Shown here: one piece after another, positions 1 to 5,587 of the stretch
Numbering within the stretch: the stretch's first letter is position 1
How the letters are laid out: each line of letters opens with the position of its first letter
NCBI GenBank assembly: GCA_019420945.1
Contig: JAHZGF010000019.1
Coordinates: 1 to 8,531, forward strand
Direction of reading: 5' to 3'
DNA from: Clostridiales bacterium
GTDB lineage: Bacteria; Bacillota; Clostridia; Oscillospirales; Oscillospiraceae
Length of the DNA: 8,531 nt
Notes under the pieces: generated by a model
Told to the model about the DNA's origin: nothing
The model's database searches: none
The model's input: the letters and a program-made list of their open reading frames with translations, nothing else
Position numbers and translations under genes: made by a program

Positions 1-2
1 GG

Positions 3-1880
3 CGTTTCCTACCTTATGAGCTTTACACCATGCAGCGGTATCTCCAATATGACCGCCTGCAAGAGCTGGGCATGGCTCATTTTGACTGCTGGGCATCCCG
101 CTTCGGCGAGACTGTGACGGCGCTGGAGCTGGCCCCGGAGGGCACCGGCTACCGGGCAAGAACAAGATTCAGCAAGTTTTTCAACCTGCCGGAGCTGATG
201 AACCTGTTCAAAGAGGTGGCCGACATCAAGACCGCCGATCAGCTGCACCTGCCCACCCCGCAGGTGGAGTACCACAACATCGTGGCTCAGCCCACCGAGC
301 AGCAGCAGGAAATGGTGAAGGCGCTTTCGGAACGCGCTTCCCTGGTACACAGCGGTACGGTGGACCCGTCCCAGGACAATATGCTCAAGATCACCAGCGA
401 CGGGCGCAAGCTGGGGCTGGACCAGCGGATCATCAACCAGCTGCTGCCGGATGAGCCGGGCACCAAGGTCAATCAGTGCGTGGACAACATCATGCAGATC
501 TGGCGGGACGGCGAGGCCGACAAGCTGACCCAGCTGGTGTTCTGCGACATCTCCACGCCCCAGGCCCGGCCTGCCAAAAAGGTGGCCAAGGCGCTGGACA
601 ACCCGACCCTCCACGCTTTGGAGGACGCGGTGCCGCTGGACGAGCCGGAACCGGCTTTTACCGTGTACGAGGACATCCGGCAAAAGCTCATCGCCCAGGG
701 TGTGCCCGCCGAGCAGATCGCCTTTATCCATGAGGCCAACACCGAGGTGCGCAAAAAGGAGCTGTTCTCCAAGGTCCGCACCGGCCAGGTGCGCGTCCTG
801 CTGGGCAGCACGGCCAAAATGGGCGCGGGCACCAACGTGCAGGACCGCCTGGTGGCGCTGCATGACCTGGACTGCCCGTGGCGGCCCGGCGATTTGGCCC
901 AGCGAAAGGGGCGCATCGAGCGCCAGGGCAACCAGAACGAGACCGTCCATGTGTACCGCTATGTCACCGAGGGGACTTTCGACGCCTACCTCTGGCAGAC
1001 GGTGGAAAACAAACAGAAATTCATCAGCCAGATCATGACCTCCAAATCGCCGGTGCGAAGCTGCGACGATGTGGATGAAACGGCGCTTTCCTTTGCTGAG
1101 ATCAAGGCGCTGTGCGCCGGAGACCCGCGCATCAAGGAGCGTATGGACCTGGATGTGGACGTGGCGCGGTTAAAGCTGATGAAGGCCGACCACCAGAGCA
1201 AGCAGTACCGCCTGGAGGACCAGCTGCTCAAAACCTTCCCGGAGGAGATCGAGAAAAACAAGGGGTTTATCGCCGGGCTGGAAGCGGATATGAAAACGCT
1301 GGCGGAACACCCCCACCCGGAGGACGGCTTTGCCGGGATGGAAGTCCGTGGCGACACCCTCACCGACAAGGAGAACGCCGGGGCCGCGCTGCTGGACGCC
1401 TGCAAGGAGGTCAAAGGGACCAACCCGGTGCCGGTGGGCAGTTACCGGGGCTTCGCTATGTCGGTGTCGTTTGACGCTTTCCGGCAGGAGTATATGCTCC
1501 TGCTGAAAGGCCAGATGACCCACCGGGCGACGCTTGGCACAGACCCCCGTGGAAATCTCACCCGTATCGACAATGCGCTCAGCCAGATGCCCCAGCGGCT
1601 GGAGGCGGTGAAGAACCAGCTGGACAATCTCTACCAACAGCAGGCCGCCGCCAAAGCGGAGGTGGGCAAGCCATTCCCCTTTGAGGATGATTTGCGGGTA
1701 AAGTCCGCCCGGCTGGCCGAGCTGGACGTACTGCTGAACATGGACGGCCGGGGCCGCCCTGAGCCGGAGGCGGTGCTTGCCAAGAGCAGCCGCCCCTCGG
1801 TGCTGGAAGGGCTGAAACGCCCGGTGCCGCCGCGCAATCCCGAAAAGAAACCCAAACACCACGAACAGGAGGTGCGATAA
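3..1880 (+). CDS. SNF2/DEAD-type helicase domain protein (C-terminal part; 5' end outside window)
   Basis: This is the C-terminal part of a very large helicase-like (often methylase-helicase) protein typical of Tn1549-like elements; the start lies upstream. The frame is open before the first ATG at 30, and that ATG sits inside the family-like stretch ELYTMQRYLQYDRLQ, so it is not the real start. A superfamily 2 helicase C-terminal domain is clear: motif V-like STAKMGAGTNVQ (about 804-842) and motif VI QRKGRIERQGNQ (900-935) with the arginine finger region. The following 300 residues are mostly helical and charged and end in a basic tail rich in Lys, Pro and His. The Walker A/B half and any methylase domain would be upstream, so activity cannot be judged. 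It probably acts on DNA in the transfer or maintenance of the element. The stop is one base before the next ATG, so it is co-transcribed with the DUF3848/3849 gene. A possible frameshift near position 18 is described in the findings. Confidence 0.85.
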   Translation, partial: RFLPYELYTMQRYLQYDRLQELGMAHFDCWASRFGETVTALELAPEGTGYRARTRFSKFFNLPELMNLFKEVADIKTADQLHLPTPQVEYHNIVAQPTEQQQEMVKALSERASLVHSGTVDPSQDNMLKITSDGRKLGLDQRIINQLLPDEPGTKVNQCVDNIMQIWRDGEADKLTQLVFCDISTPQARPAKKVAKALDNPTLHALEDAVPLDEPEPAFTVYEDIRQKLIAQGVPAEQIAFIHEANTEVRKKELFSKVRTGQVRVLLGSTAKMGAGTNVQDRLVALHDLDCPWRPGDLAQRKGRIERQGNQNETVHVYRYVTEGTFDAYLWQTVENKQKFISQIMTSKSPVRSCDDVDETALSFAEIKALCAGDPRIKERMDLDVDVARLKLMKADHQSKQYRLEDQLLKTFPEEIEKNKGFIAGLEADMKTLAEHPHPEDGFAGMEVRGDTLTDKENAGAALLDACKEVKGTNPVPVGSYRGFAMSVSFDAFRQEYMLLLKGQMTHRATLGTDPRGNLTRIDNALSQMPQRLEAVKNQLDNLYQQQAAAKAEVGKPFPFEDDLRVKSARLAELDVLLNMDGRGRPEPEAVLAKSSRPSVLEGLKRPVPPRNPEKKPKHHEQEVR

Positions 1881-1881
1881 G

Positions 1882-2949
1882 ATGAATACCGATAAAAACA
1901 CGGCCCTTTATGAAAAGATGGCCGCCGAACAGGACAAGTTCCGGGACTGGCTGAAAAGCCAGCCCCCGGAGGAAATTCTAAAGCATACCTATGAGTACAC
2001 GGTCCGGGAGGACATTTTGATGGCGATGGAGGAGCTTGACCTGCCCCAAAGCCGGGCCGCCGCGCTGCTGGCATCGCCGTCCCCGCTGGCCGATGTCTAC
2101 AAGGAGTTTTCTGACCGGGAAATTTCCTACATGGATGTGGTGCGGGACAGCATCGAGCAGCGGGCCGAGGCGGCGCTGGACGCCCAGCGGGAACTGCCGC
2201 TCTACCGGCACGACGCCGCCTATGCCCGTGAGCAGGGCAACCTGGATTTGTACCGGGCGTCCCGACGCGCCAACATCGCCTGCAAGGAGGCCATCGAGGC
2301 GTCCCTTTCGGAACATTACCGGGACAACCGGCTGGACAGAGACGCGGTGCCCCAGGTGATCGAGCAGTTCGGCTACACCCGCACCCTCTATGTGCTGGCA
2401 AACACCGTACAGCAGATGGAATGGGATGGACGGTTCAGCCCGGCCAACAGAGCGTGGGCCAGGACGGTGGACATCCCGCCCAACCCGGACGGCTTCGGCG
2501 GCGACCGCAACCTGGACTTCGTGGTGGACAGCCACCCCGGTCTGGTCGATCTGTTCTTGAGCCAGGCGCGGCAGGATTATTTGCGGCTCCAGCCGCTGAC
2601 GCCGGAGGAAATTCACACTGAGGCCGCCCGGCTGTTGCAGGAGCTTCGTGCGCCGGATACGCCCAACAGCCCCCACGGCACCCATTACATGGCCCGCGTT
2701 TCGCCGGACTTTCTGGCCCGCGCAGGCACCCAGGCCCACGACCAGCTGATGGCGCTGCTGCCGTTCCGCAGCCTGGCGATCACCGGCATGAAGGACCTGC
2801 CCGGCACCTATGTCACCATTCTGGCCAGCGAGGACCGTTCCAAAGAGCTGCGCCAGCGCCGCCCTTCGGTCCGCCGCCAGCTGAAGCAGGAGCCGTGTTC
2901 CGCTGAAAAGAAAGCGCCCGTTCGTAAGAAAAAGGAGCCGGAGCGGTGA
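1882..2949 (+). CDS. DUF3848 and DUF3849 domain-containing protein
   Basis: This 355-residue soluble protein resembles element-borne proteins with DUF3848 (about residues 8-97, including EILKHTYEYTVREDI and ASPSPLADVYKEF) followed by DUF3849 (about 106-232, including YAREQGNLDLYRASRRAN, TLYVLANTVQQ and FVVDSHPGLVDLF). The molecular function of both domains is unknown. The last 110 residues end in a Lys/Arg-rich tail, which may suit nucleic-acid contact, but that is inference. ATG 1882 is chosen because AGGAGGTG at 1867-1874 lies 7 bases upstream and the preceding stop ends at 1880. Its own stop overlaps the mobC start in GTGA. The position between the helicase-like gene and mobC suggests a role in the transfer or maintenance module. 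Domain assignment is from memory of the families and was not searched. Confidence 0.85.
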   Translation: MNTDKNTALYEKMAAEQDKFRDWLKSQPPEEILKHTYEYTVREDILMAMEELDLPQSRAAALLASPSPLADVYKEFSDREISYMDVVRDSIEQRAEAALDAQRELPLYRHDAAYAREQGNLDLYRASRRANIACKEAIEASLSEHYRDNRLDRDAVPQVIEQFGYTRTLYVLANTVQQMEWDGRFSPANRAWARTVDIPPNPDGFGGDRNLDFVVDSHPGLVDLFLSQARQDYLRLQPLTPEEIHTEAARLLQELRAPDTPNSPHGTHYMARVSPDFLARAGTQAHDQLMALLPFRSLAITGMKDLPGTYVTILASEDRSKELRQRRPSVRRQLKQEPCSAEKKAPVRKKKEPER

Positions 2950-3290
2950 GCGGCCCCAAGCGCAAACGGGAGGTGCAGCTGAACTTCCGGGTCTCGCCGG
3001 AGGAACTGGCGCTGATTGAGCAGAAGATGGCTCAGCTGGGGACAAAGAACCGGGAAGCCTACCTGCGCAAGATGGCCCTGGACGGCTATGTGGTGCGCCT
3101 GGAACTGCCGGAACTGAAGGAGCTTGTCTCTCTGATGCGCTATTCCAGCAACAACTTGAACCAGCTGGCCCGCCGCGTGAATGAAACCGGGCGCATCTAC
3201 GACGCTGACCTGGAGGATATATCCCGGCGGCAAGAGGCTTTGTGGGATGGGGTGCATCAGGTATTGACCCAGCTGGCAAAGCTGACGTGA
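2946..3290 (+). CDS. mobC: MobC-like relaxosome accessory protein
   Basis: This 114-residue protein fits the MobC family of mobilisation proteins, which bind oriT and help the relaxase load and nick. The N-terminus (KREVQLNFRVSPEELALIEQKM, about 8-28) looks like a ribbon-helix-helix DNA-binding arm. NREAYLRKMALDGY follows, and the MobC signature region LMRYSSNNLNQLARRVNETG spans about 63-82. The start is GTG at 2946, overlapping the previous stop as GTGA, with AAAGGAG at 2931-2937 placed 8 bases upstream. Translation is therefore probably coupled to the DUF3848/3849 gene. The length is typical of the family. The cognate relaxase is probably the one encoded at 5992-7404, separated from mobC by about 2.7 kb of inserted genes. 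A terminator follows directly. Confidence 0.88.
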   Translation: MSGPKRKREVQLNFRVSPEELALIEQKMAQLGTKNREAYLRKMALDGYVVRLELPELKELVSLMRYSSNNLNQLARRVNETGRIYDADLEDISRRQEALWDGVHQVLTQLAKLT

Positions 3291-3312
3291 CAGGGGCATA
3301 CGCCCCGGCTGT

Positions 3313-3363
3313 GAGGGAGGTCCGGTGCGTGCAGGCTGCATCGCCGGGCCTCCCTCTTTTTTT
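3313..3363 (+). terminator. Strong rho-independent terminator after mobC
   Basis: A 13-bp stem pairs GAGGGAGGTCCGG (3313-3325) with CCGGGCCTCCCTC (3344-3356), with a single G-U pair, an 18-base loop and a run of seven T (3357-3363). It ends the helicase-DUF3848/3849-mobC operon. A smaller hairpin, GGGGC-ATAC-GCCCC (3293-3306), lies between the mobC stop and this stem. Confidence 0.9.
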
Positions 3364-3377
3364 CTTTGCCGGTATCG

Positions 3378-3406
3378 TTGCGTTTTGGCGGGTTGTGCTT
3401 GATAAT
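3378..3406 (+). promoter_or_regulatory. Possible promoter for the 101-residue/CD1845-like gene pair
   Basis: A -10-like GATAAT (3401-3406) lies 17 bases after a weak -35-like TTGCGT (3378-3383). It is downstream of the mobC terminator and 25 bases before the next start codon. The -35 match is poor (3 of 6 to TTGACA), so only the -10 and the position support it. Confidence 0.35.
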
Positions 3407-3431
3407 GGAGTCAGAAACGAGGTGATGGCTG

Positions 3432-3737
3432 ATGTTGACGTTTGAAAACGTCTTAAAGATTTTTCAAGAGTACCTGCTGCGCGACCCGGAGGAAGAAGTT
3501 CTCCCTTGTAAACGCGGCTATGTCCGATTGACCTGGGACAAGGATTCCCGCTACTGCGTGGACGGCATTCTCTGCCGGACCCCGGAGGAACTGTTCGATA
3601 TACTTCTTTCGGATTTTCAGGACTTTGCCATGATCTGCCGGACGCGGGGACGCCGGGAGGTCACAGAGGCGGACGAAAAGGCCGTAGAGGAACTGTGCCA
3701 GCCATACCTGGACTGGCGGAAGGAGGCGCTGAAATGA
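3432..3737 (+). CDS. Hypothetical protein, 101 residues
   Basis: I do not recognise a named family. It is a small acidic-to-neutral cytosolic protein with no signal peptide or membrane segment. Visible features are the central RYCVDGILCRTPEELFDILL (about 40-59) and a charged helical C-terminus (EVTEADEKAVEELCQPYLDW). The three cysteines between 26 and 48 and the one near 69 are not arranged as a metal-binding CxxC pair. ATG 3432 is supported by GAGGTGAT (3419-3426) five bases upstream. Its TGA stop overlaps the ATG of the next gene (ATGA at 3734-3737), so the two are translated together. It lies between two terminators in a two-gene unit, which suggests it works with the membrane protein that follows. 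Coding status is well supported by codon use, the ribosome binding site and the overlap; function is unknown. Confidence 0.75.
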   Translation: MLTFENVLKIFQEYLLRDPEEEVLPCKRGYVRLTWDKDSRYCVDGILCRTPEELFDILLSDFQDFAMICRTRGRREVTEADEKAVEELCQPYLDWRKEALK

Positions 3738-4045
3738 GAGCGGTACTGTTTATTTTGAAATTGGGGCTGAAAATCCTTGCCGCGCCGGTGGTGCTGGCGC
3801 TGATGCTGTTCACCTGGCTGTGCTTCGGGCTGCTGTATGTTTCCAGCTTTATCTTCGGCTTGGCCTCTACGGTGGTGGCGCTGCTGGGGATCGCGGTGCT
3901 TGTGACCTACTCGCCGCAAAACGGCGTGATCCTGCTGGTGATTGCCTTCCTGGTCAGCCCGCTGGGCCTGCCGATGGCCGCCGCCTGGCTGGTGGGTAAG
4001 GTGCAGGACCTGCGGTATGCGATCCAGGACGCGGTGTACGGTTGA
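3734..4045 (+). CDS. CD1845-like small membrane protein
   Basis: This 103-residue, very hydrophobic protein resembles the CD1845 family of small membrane proteins found in Clostridioides and related conjugative elements; the function is not known. Three membrane segments can be drawn: about residues 11-36, 38-58 and 64-88, the last with the characteristic VIAFLVSPLGLP stretch. A short amphipathic tail (KVQDLRYAIQDAVYG) follows. The start is ATG 3734, overlapping the previous stop as ATGA, with AAGGAGG (3720-3726) seven bases upstream; an ATG further up at 3695 has no such site and would add an unrelated N-terminus. It probably sits in the cytoplasmic membrane and may assist the transfer apparatus, but this is inference from its repeated presence in such elements. 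Confidence 0.8.
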   Translation: MRAVLFILKLGLKILAAPVVLALMLFTWLCFGLLYVSSFIFGLASTVVALLGIAVLVTYSPQNGVILLVIAFLVSPLGLPMAAAWLVGKVQDLRYAIQDAVYG

Positions 4046-4058
4046 ATTGGAAGCGAAG

Positions 4059-4090
4059 AATTGCCGGGAGTGATTGCCCGGCAATTTTTT
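4059..4090 (+). terminator. Rho-independent terminator after the CD1845-like gene
   Basis: A perfect 10-bp stem AATTGCCGGG (4059-4068) / CCCGGCAATT (4077-4086) with an 8-base loop ends in a run of six T (4085-4090). It separates the CD1845-like unit from the abiE operon. Confidence 0.9.
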
Positions 4091-4093
4091 GAC

Positions 4094-4122
4094 TTTACTT
4101 TCGTGCTAATTTCGCGTATAAT
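4094..4122 (+). promoter_or_regulatory. Promoter of the abiE operon
   Basis: A perfect -10 TATAAT (4117-4122) lies 17 bases after TTTACT (4094-4099; 4 of 6 to TTGACA). It follows a terminator immediately and precedes the abiEi start by 26 bases, so it is the best promoter in the window. The inverted repeat at 4104-4129 encloses the -10 box. Confidence 0.75.
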
Positions 4123-4129
4123 ATTAGCA
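4104..4129. promoter_or_regulatory. Inverted repeat around the -10 box, probable AbiEi operator
   Basis: TGCTAAT (4104-4110) and ATTAGCA (4123-4129) form a perfect 7-bp inverted repeat with a 12-base spacer that contains the TATAAT box. AbiEi antitoxins of characterised AbiE systems bind inverted repeats in their own promoter and repress it. A dimer bound here would block RNA polymerase. The assignment is inference from position and symmetry. Confidence 0.55.
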
Positions 4130-4148
4130 TGAAAGGAAGGTGAAGAAC

Positions 4149-4742
4149 GTGAGCCAATTTCAACAGCTGGACCAGCTGATGGAACGTCAGGACGGGATGC
4201 TGCGCACCGGGCAGGCCCTCGCGGCCGGGATCTCAAAACCTGTTTTTTATCAATTCGTGCAGTCTCGTGGGCTGGAACAGGCGGCGCATGGGATTTATCT
4301 TTCCAAAGATGCCTGGGTGGACGCCATGTATCTGCTGCATCTTCGCTGTTCGCAGGCAGTTTTTTCCCATGAAACGGCGCTGTTTTTCCACGACCTGACT
4401 GACCGGGAGCCGCTGGCCTATTCCATTACGGTCAAGACGGGCTACAACCCCACCCGGCTTAAAAGTGAGGGCGTTCAGGTCTTTACCATCAAGGCGGAGC
4501 TGCATGAGGTCGGCCTGTCAACCGCACAGACCCCCTTCGGTCACGATGTGCCGGTCTATGATATGGAGCGGACGATCTGCGATGTGCTGCGCAGCCGGAG
4601 TCATATCGAGATGCAGACATTTCAGGACGCTTTGAAAGCGTATGCTCGCCGGAAAGACAAGGACCTGCGGACGCTGGTGCGCTATGCCAGGCTGTTCCGG
4701 GTCGAGAAGATTTTACGCCAGTATTTGGAGGTACTGTTATGA
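4149..4742 (+). CDS. abiEi: AbiEi-family antitoxin / transcriptional repressor
   Basis: This is the antitoxin of a type IV toxin-antitoxin (AbiE) pair, about 197 residues. AbiEi proteins counteract the toxin without forming a complex with it and repress their own promoter. The N-terminus (about 4-50: LDQLMERQDGMLRTGQALAAGI through AAHGIYL) is a winged-helix domain of the AbiEi_4 type. The C-terminal domain carries family-like stretches: FSHETALFFHDLTDREP, ITVKTGYNP, and VYDMERTICDVLR at about 136-148. GTG 4149 is preferred because the purine-rich AGGTGA at 4138-4143 then sits 5 bases upstream; GTG 4140 (three residues longer) lies inside that site. The stop overlaps the toxin start as ATGA, the usual arrangement of an antitoxin-first pair. 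It has its own promoter, with a likely operator around the -10 box. Confidence 0.88.
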   Translation: MSQFQQLDQLMERQDGMLRTGQALAAGISKPVFYQFVQSRGLEQAAHGIYLSKDAWVDAMYLLHLRCSQAVFSHETALFFHDLTDREPLAYSITVKTGYNPTRLKSEGVQVFTIKAELHEVGLSTAQTPFGHDVPVYDMERTICDVLRSRSHIEMQTFQDALKAYARRKDKDLRTLVRYARLFRVEKILRQYLEVLL

Positions 4743-5587
4743 TAAAGACAGCCAGACAGCTGAAAGATTTGATCCGCAACCTGTCAAAGAAAAATGCTGC
4801 GGATGCGCAGATTTTGATGCGCAACTATATGATGGAGCGTTTTCTGGAACGCATTTCTCTCTCGTCCTACCGGGACAAATTCATCCTCAAGGGCGGGATG
4901 CTGGTGGCCGCGATGGTCGGTCTGGACGCCCGCTCCACGATGGACCTGGACGCAACGGTCAAGGGGGCCAACGTCAGTGTCGAGGATGTGGAGAACATGA
5001 TGGCCGAGATCATCGCCGTTCCCATTGATGACGGCGTTACCTTCCAGGTGAAAAACATTTCAGAAATCATGGATGAAGCGGAATATCCCGGTATCCGGGT
5101 CACGATGACAACGCTCTTTGACGGGGTGCGCACCCCGCTGAAAATCGACATTTCCACCGGCGACGCCATCACCCCTAAAGAGGTGCGGTACAGCTTCAAG
5201 CTCATGCTGGAGGACCGCTCCATTGATGTTTGGGCCTATAACCTGGAGACCGTGCTGGCTGAAAAGCTGGAAACCATCATCACCCGCACCACGACCAACA
5301 CCCGCATGAGAGATTTTTACGACATCGCCATTTTACAACAACTCTATGGCAGCACTCTGGACCCGCACGTTCTCCATGACGCGCTGCTGGCGACAGCCCA
5401 CAAGCGCGGCACCGAGCGCCATCTGGCCGAGGCCGCCGAAGTCTTTGATGAAGTGGAGAACAGCCCGGTCATGCAGGACCTGTGGGCGGCCTATCAGAAA
5501 AAGTTTTCCTATGCGTCCGACCTTGGCTGGGATACGGTCATGGCTGCGGTGCGGCAGTTGTTCGTTCGCTGCGAGGGCACGGTATGA
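4739..5587 (+). CDS. abiEii: AbiEii-family nucleotidyltransferase toxin
   Basis: This 282-residue protein belongs to the AbiEii/AbiGii-type nucleotidyltransferases, the toxin half of the pair; it is cytosolic. Catalytic features of the DNA polymerase-beta-like fold are visible: KGG at 51-53, then R65-S-T67-x-D69-L-D71 (the DxD metal site), a third acidic position in LKIDISTGD at about 134-142, AEKLE at 174-178, and RMRDFYDI at 189-196. All expected residues are present, so it looks intact. Characterised homologues transfer nucleotides to an acceptor (tRNA in related toxins) and stop growth, giving abortive phage infection or stabilising mobile DNA. The substrate of this one cannot be told from sequence. 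ATG 4739 overlaps the abiEi stop (ATGA), and its own stop overlaps the next ATG at 5584 in the same way, which places the toxin in one translational chain with the zinc-ribbon/relaxase frame. Confidence 0.9.
   Translation: MIKTARQLKDLIRNLSKKNAADAQILMRNYMMERFLERISLSSYRDKFILKGGMLVAAMVGLDARSTMDLDATVKGANVSVEDVENMMAEIIAVPIDDGVTFQVKNISEIMDEAEYPGIRVTMTTLFDGVRTPLKIDISTGDAITPKEVRYSFKLMLEDRSIDVWAYNLETVLAEKLETIITRTTTNTRMRDFYDIAILQQLYGSTLDPHVLHDALLATAHKRGTERHLAEAAEVFDEVENSPVMQDLWAAYQKKFSYASDLGWDTVMAAVRQLFVRCEGTV

Noticed and set aside
1978..3279. Long minus-strand open frame (433 residues) opposite the DUF3848/3849 and mobC genes
   Set aside because: It is a shadow of high-GC coding sequence on the other strand; the plus-strand genes have family matches, ribosome binding sites and overlaps. 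The same holds for the minus-strand frames at 9-950, 1170-1901 and 5863-7068.
3242..3445. 67-residue frame across the mobC terminator
   Set aside because: It starts inside mobC out of frame and reads through the terminator stem and T-run, so it is not coding.
4129..4143. Tiny frame starting ATG 4129 just after the abiE promoter
   Set aside because: It ends after four codons and lies within the operator arm and ribosome binding region; no sign that it is a leader peptide of significance.
5482..5583. Extension of the zinc-ribbon/relaxase frame upstream to ATG 5482
   Set aside because: These 34 codons overlap the abiEii coding end in another frame; ATG 5584 overlaps the abiEii stop as ATGA and begins right before the zinc-ribbon cysteines.
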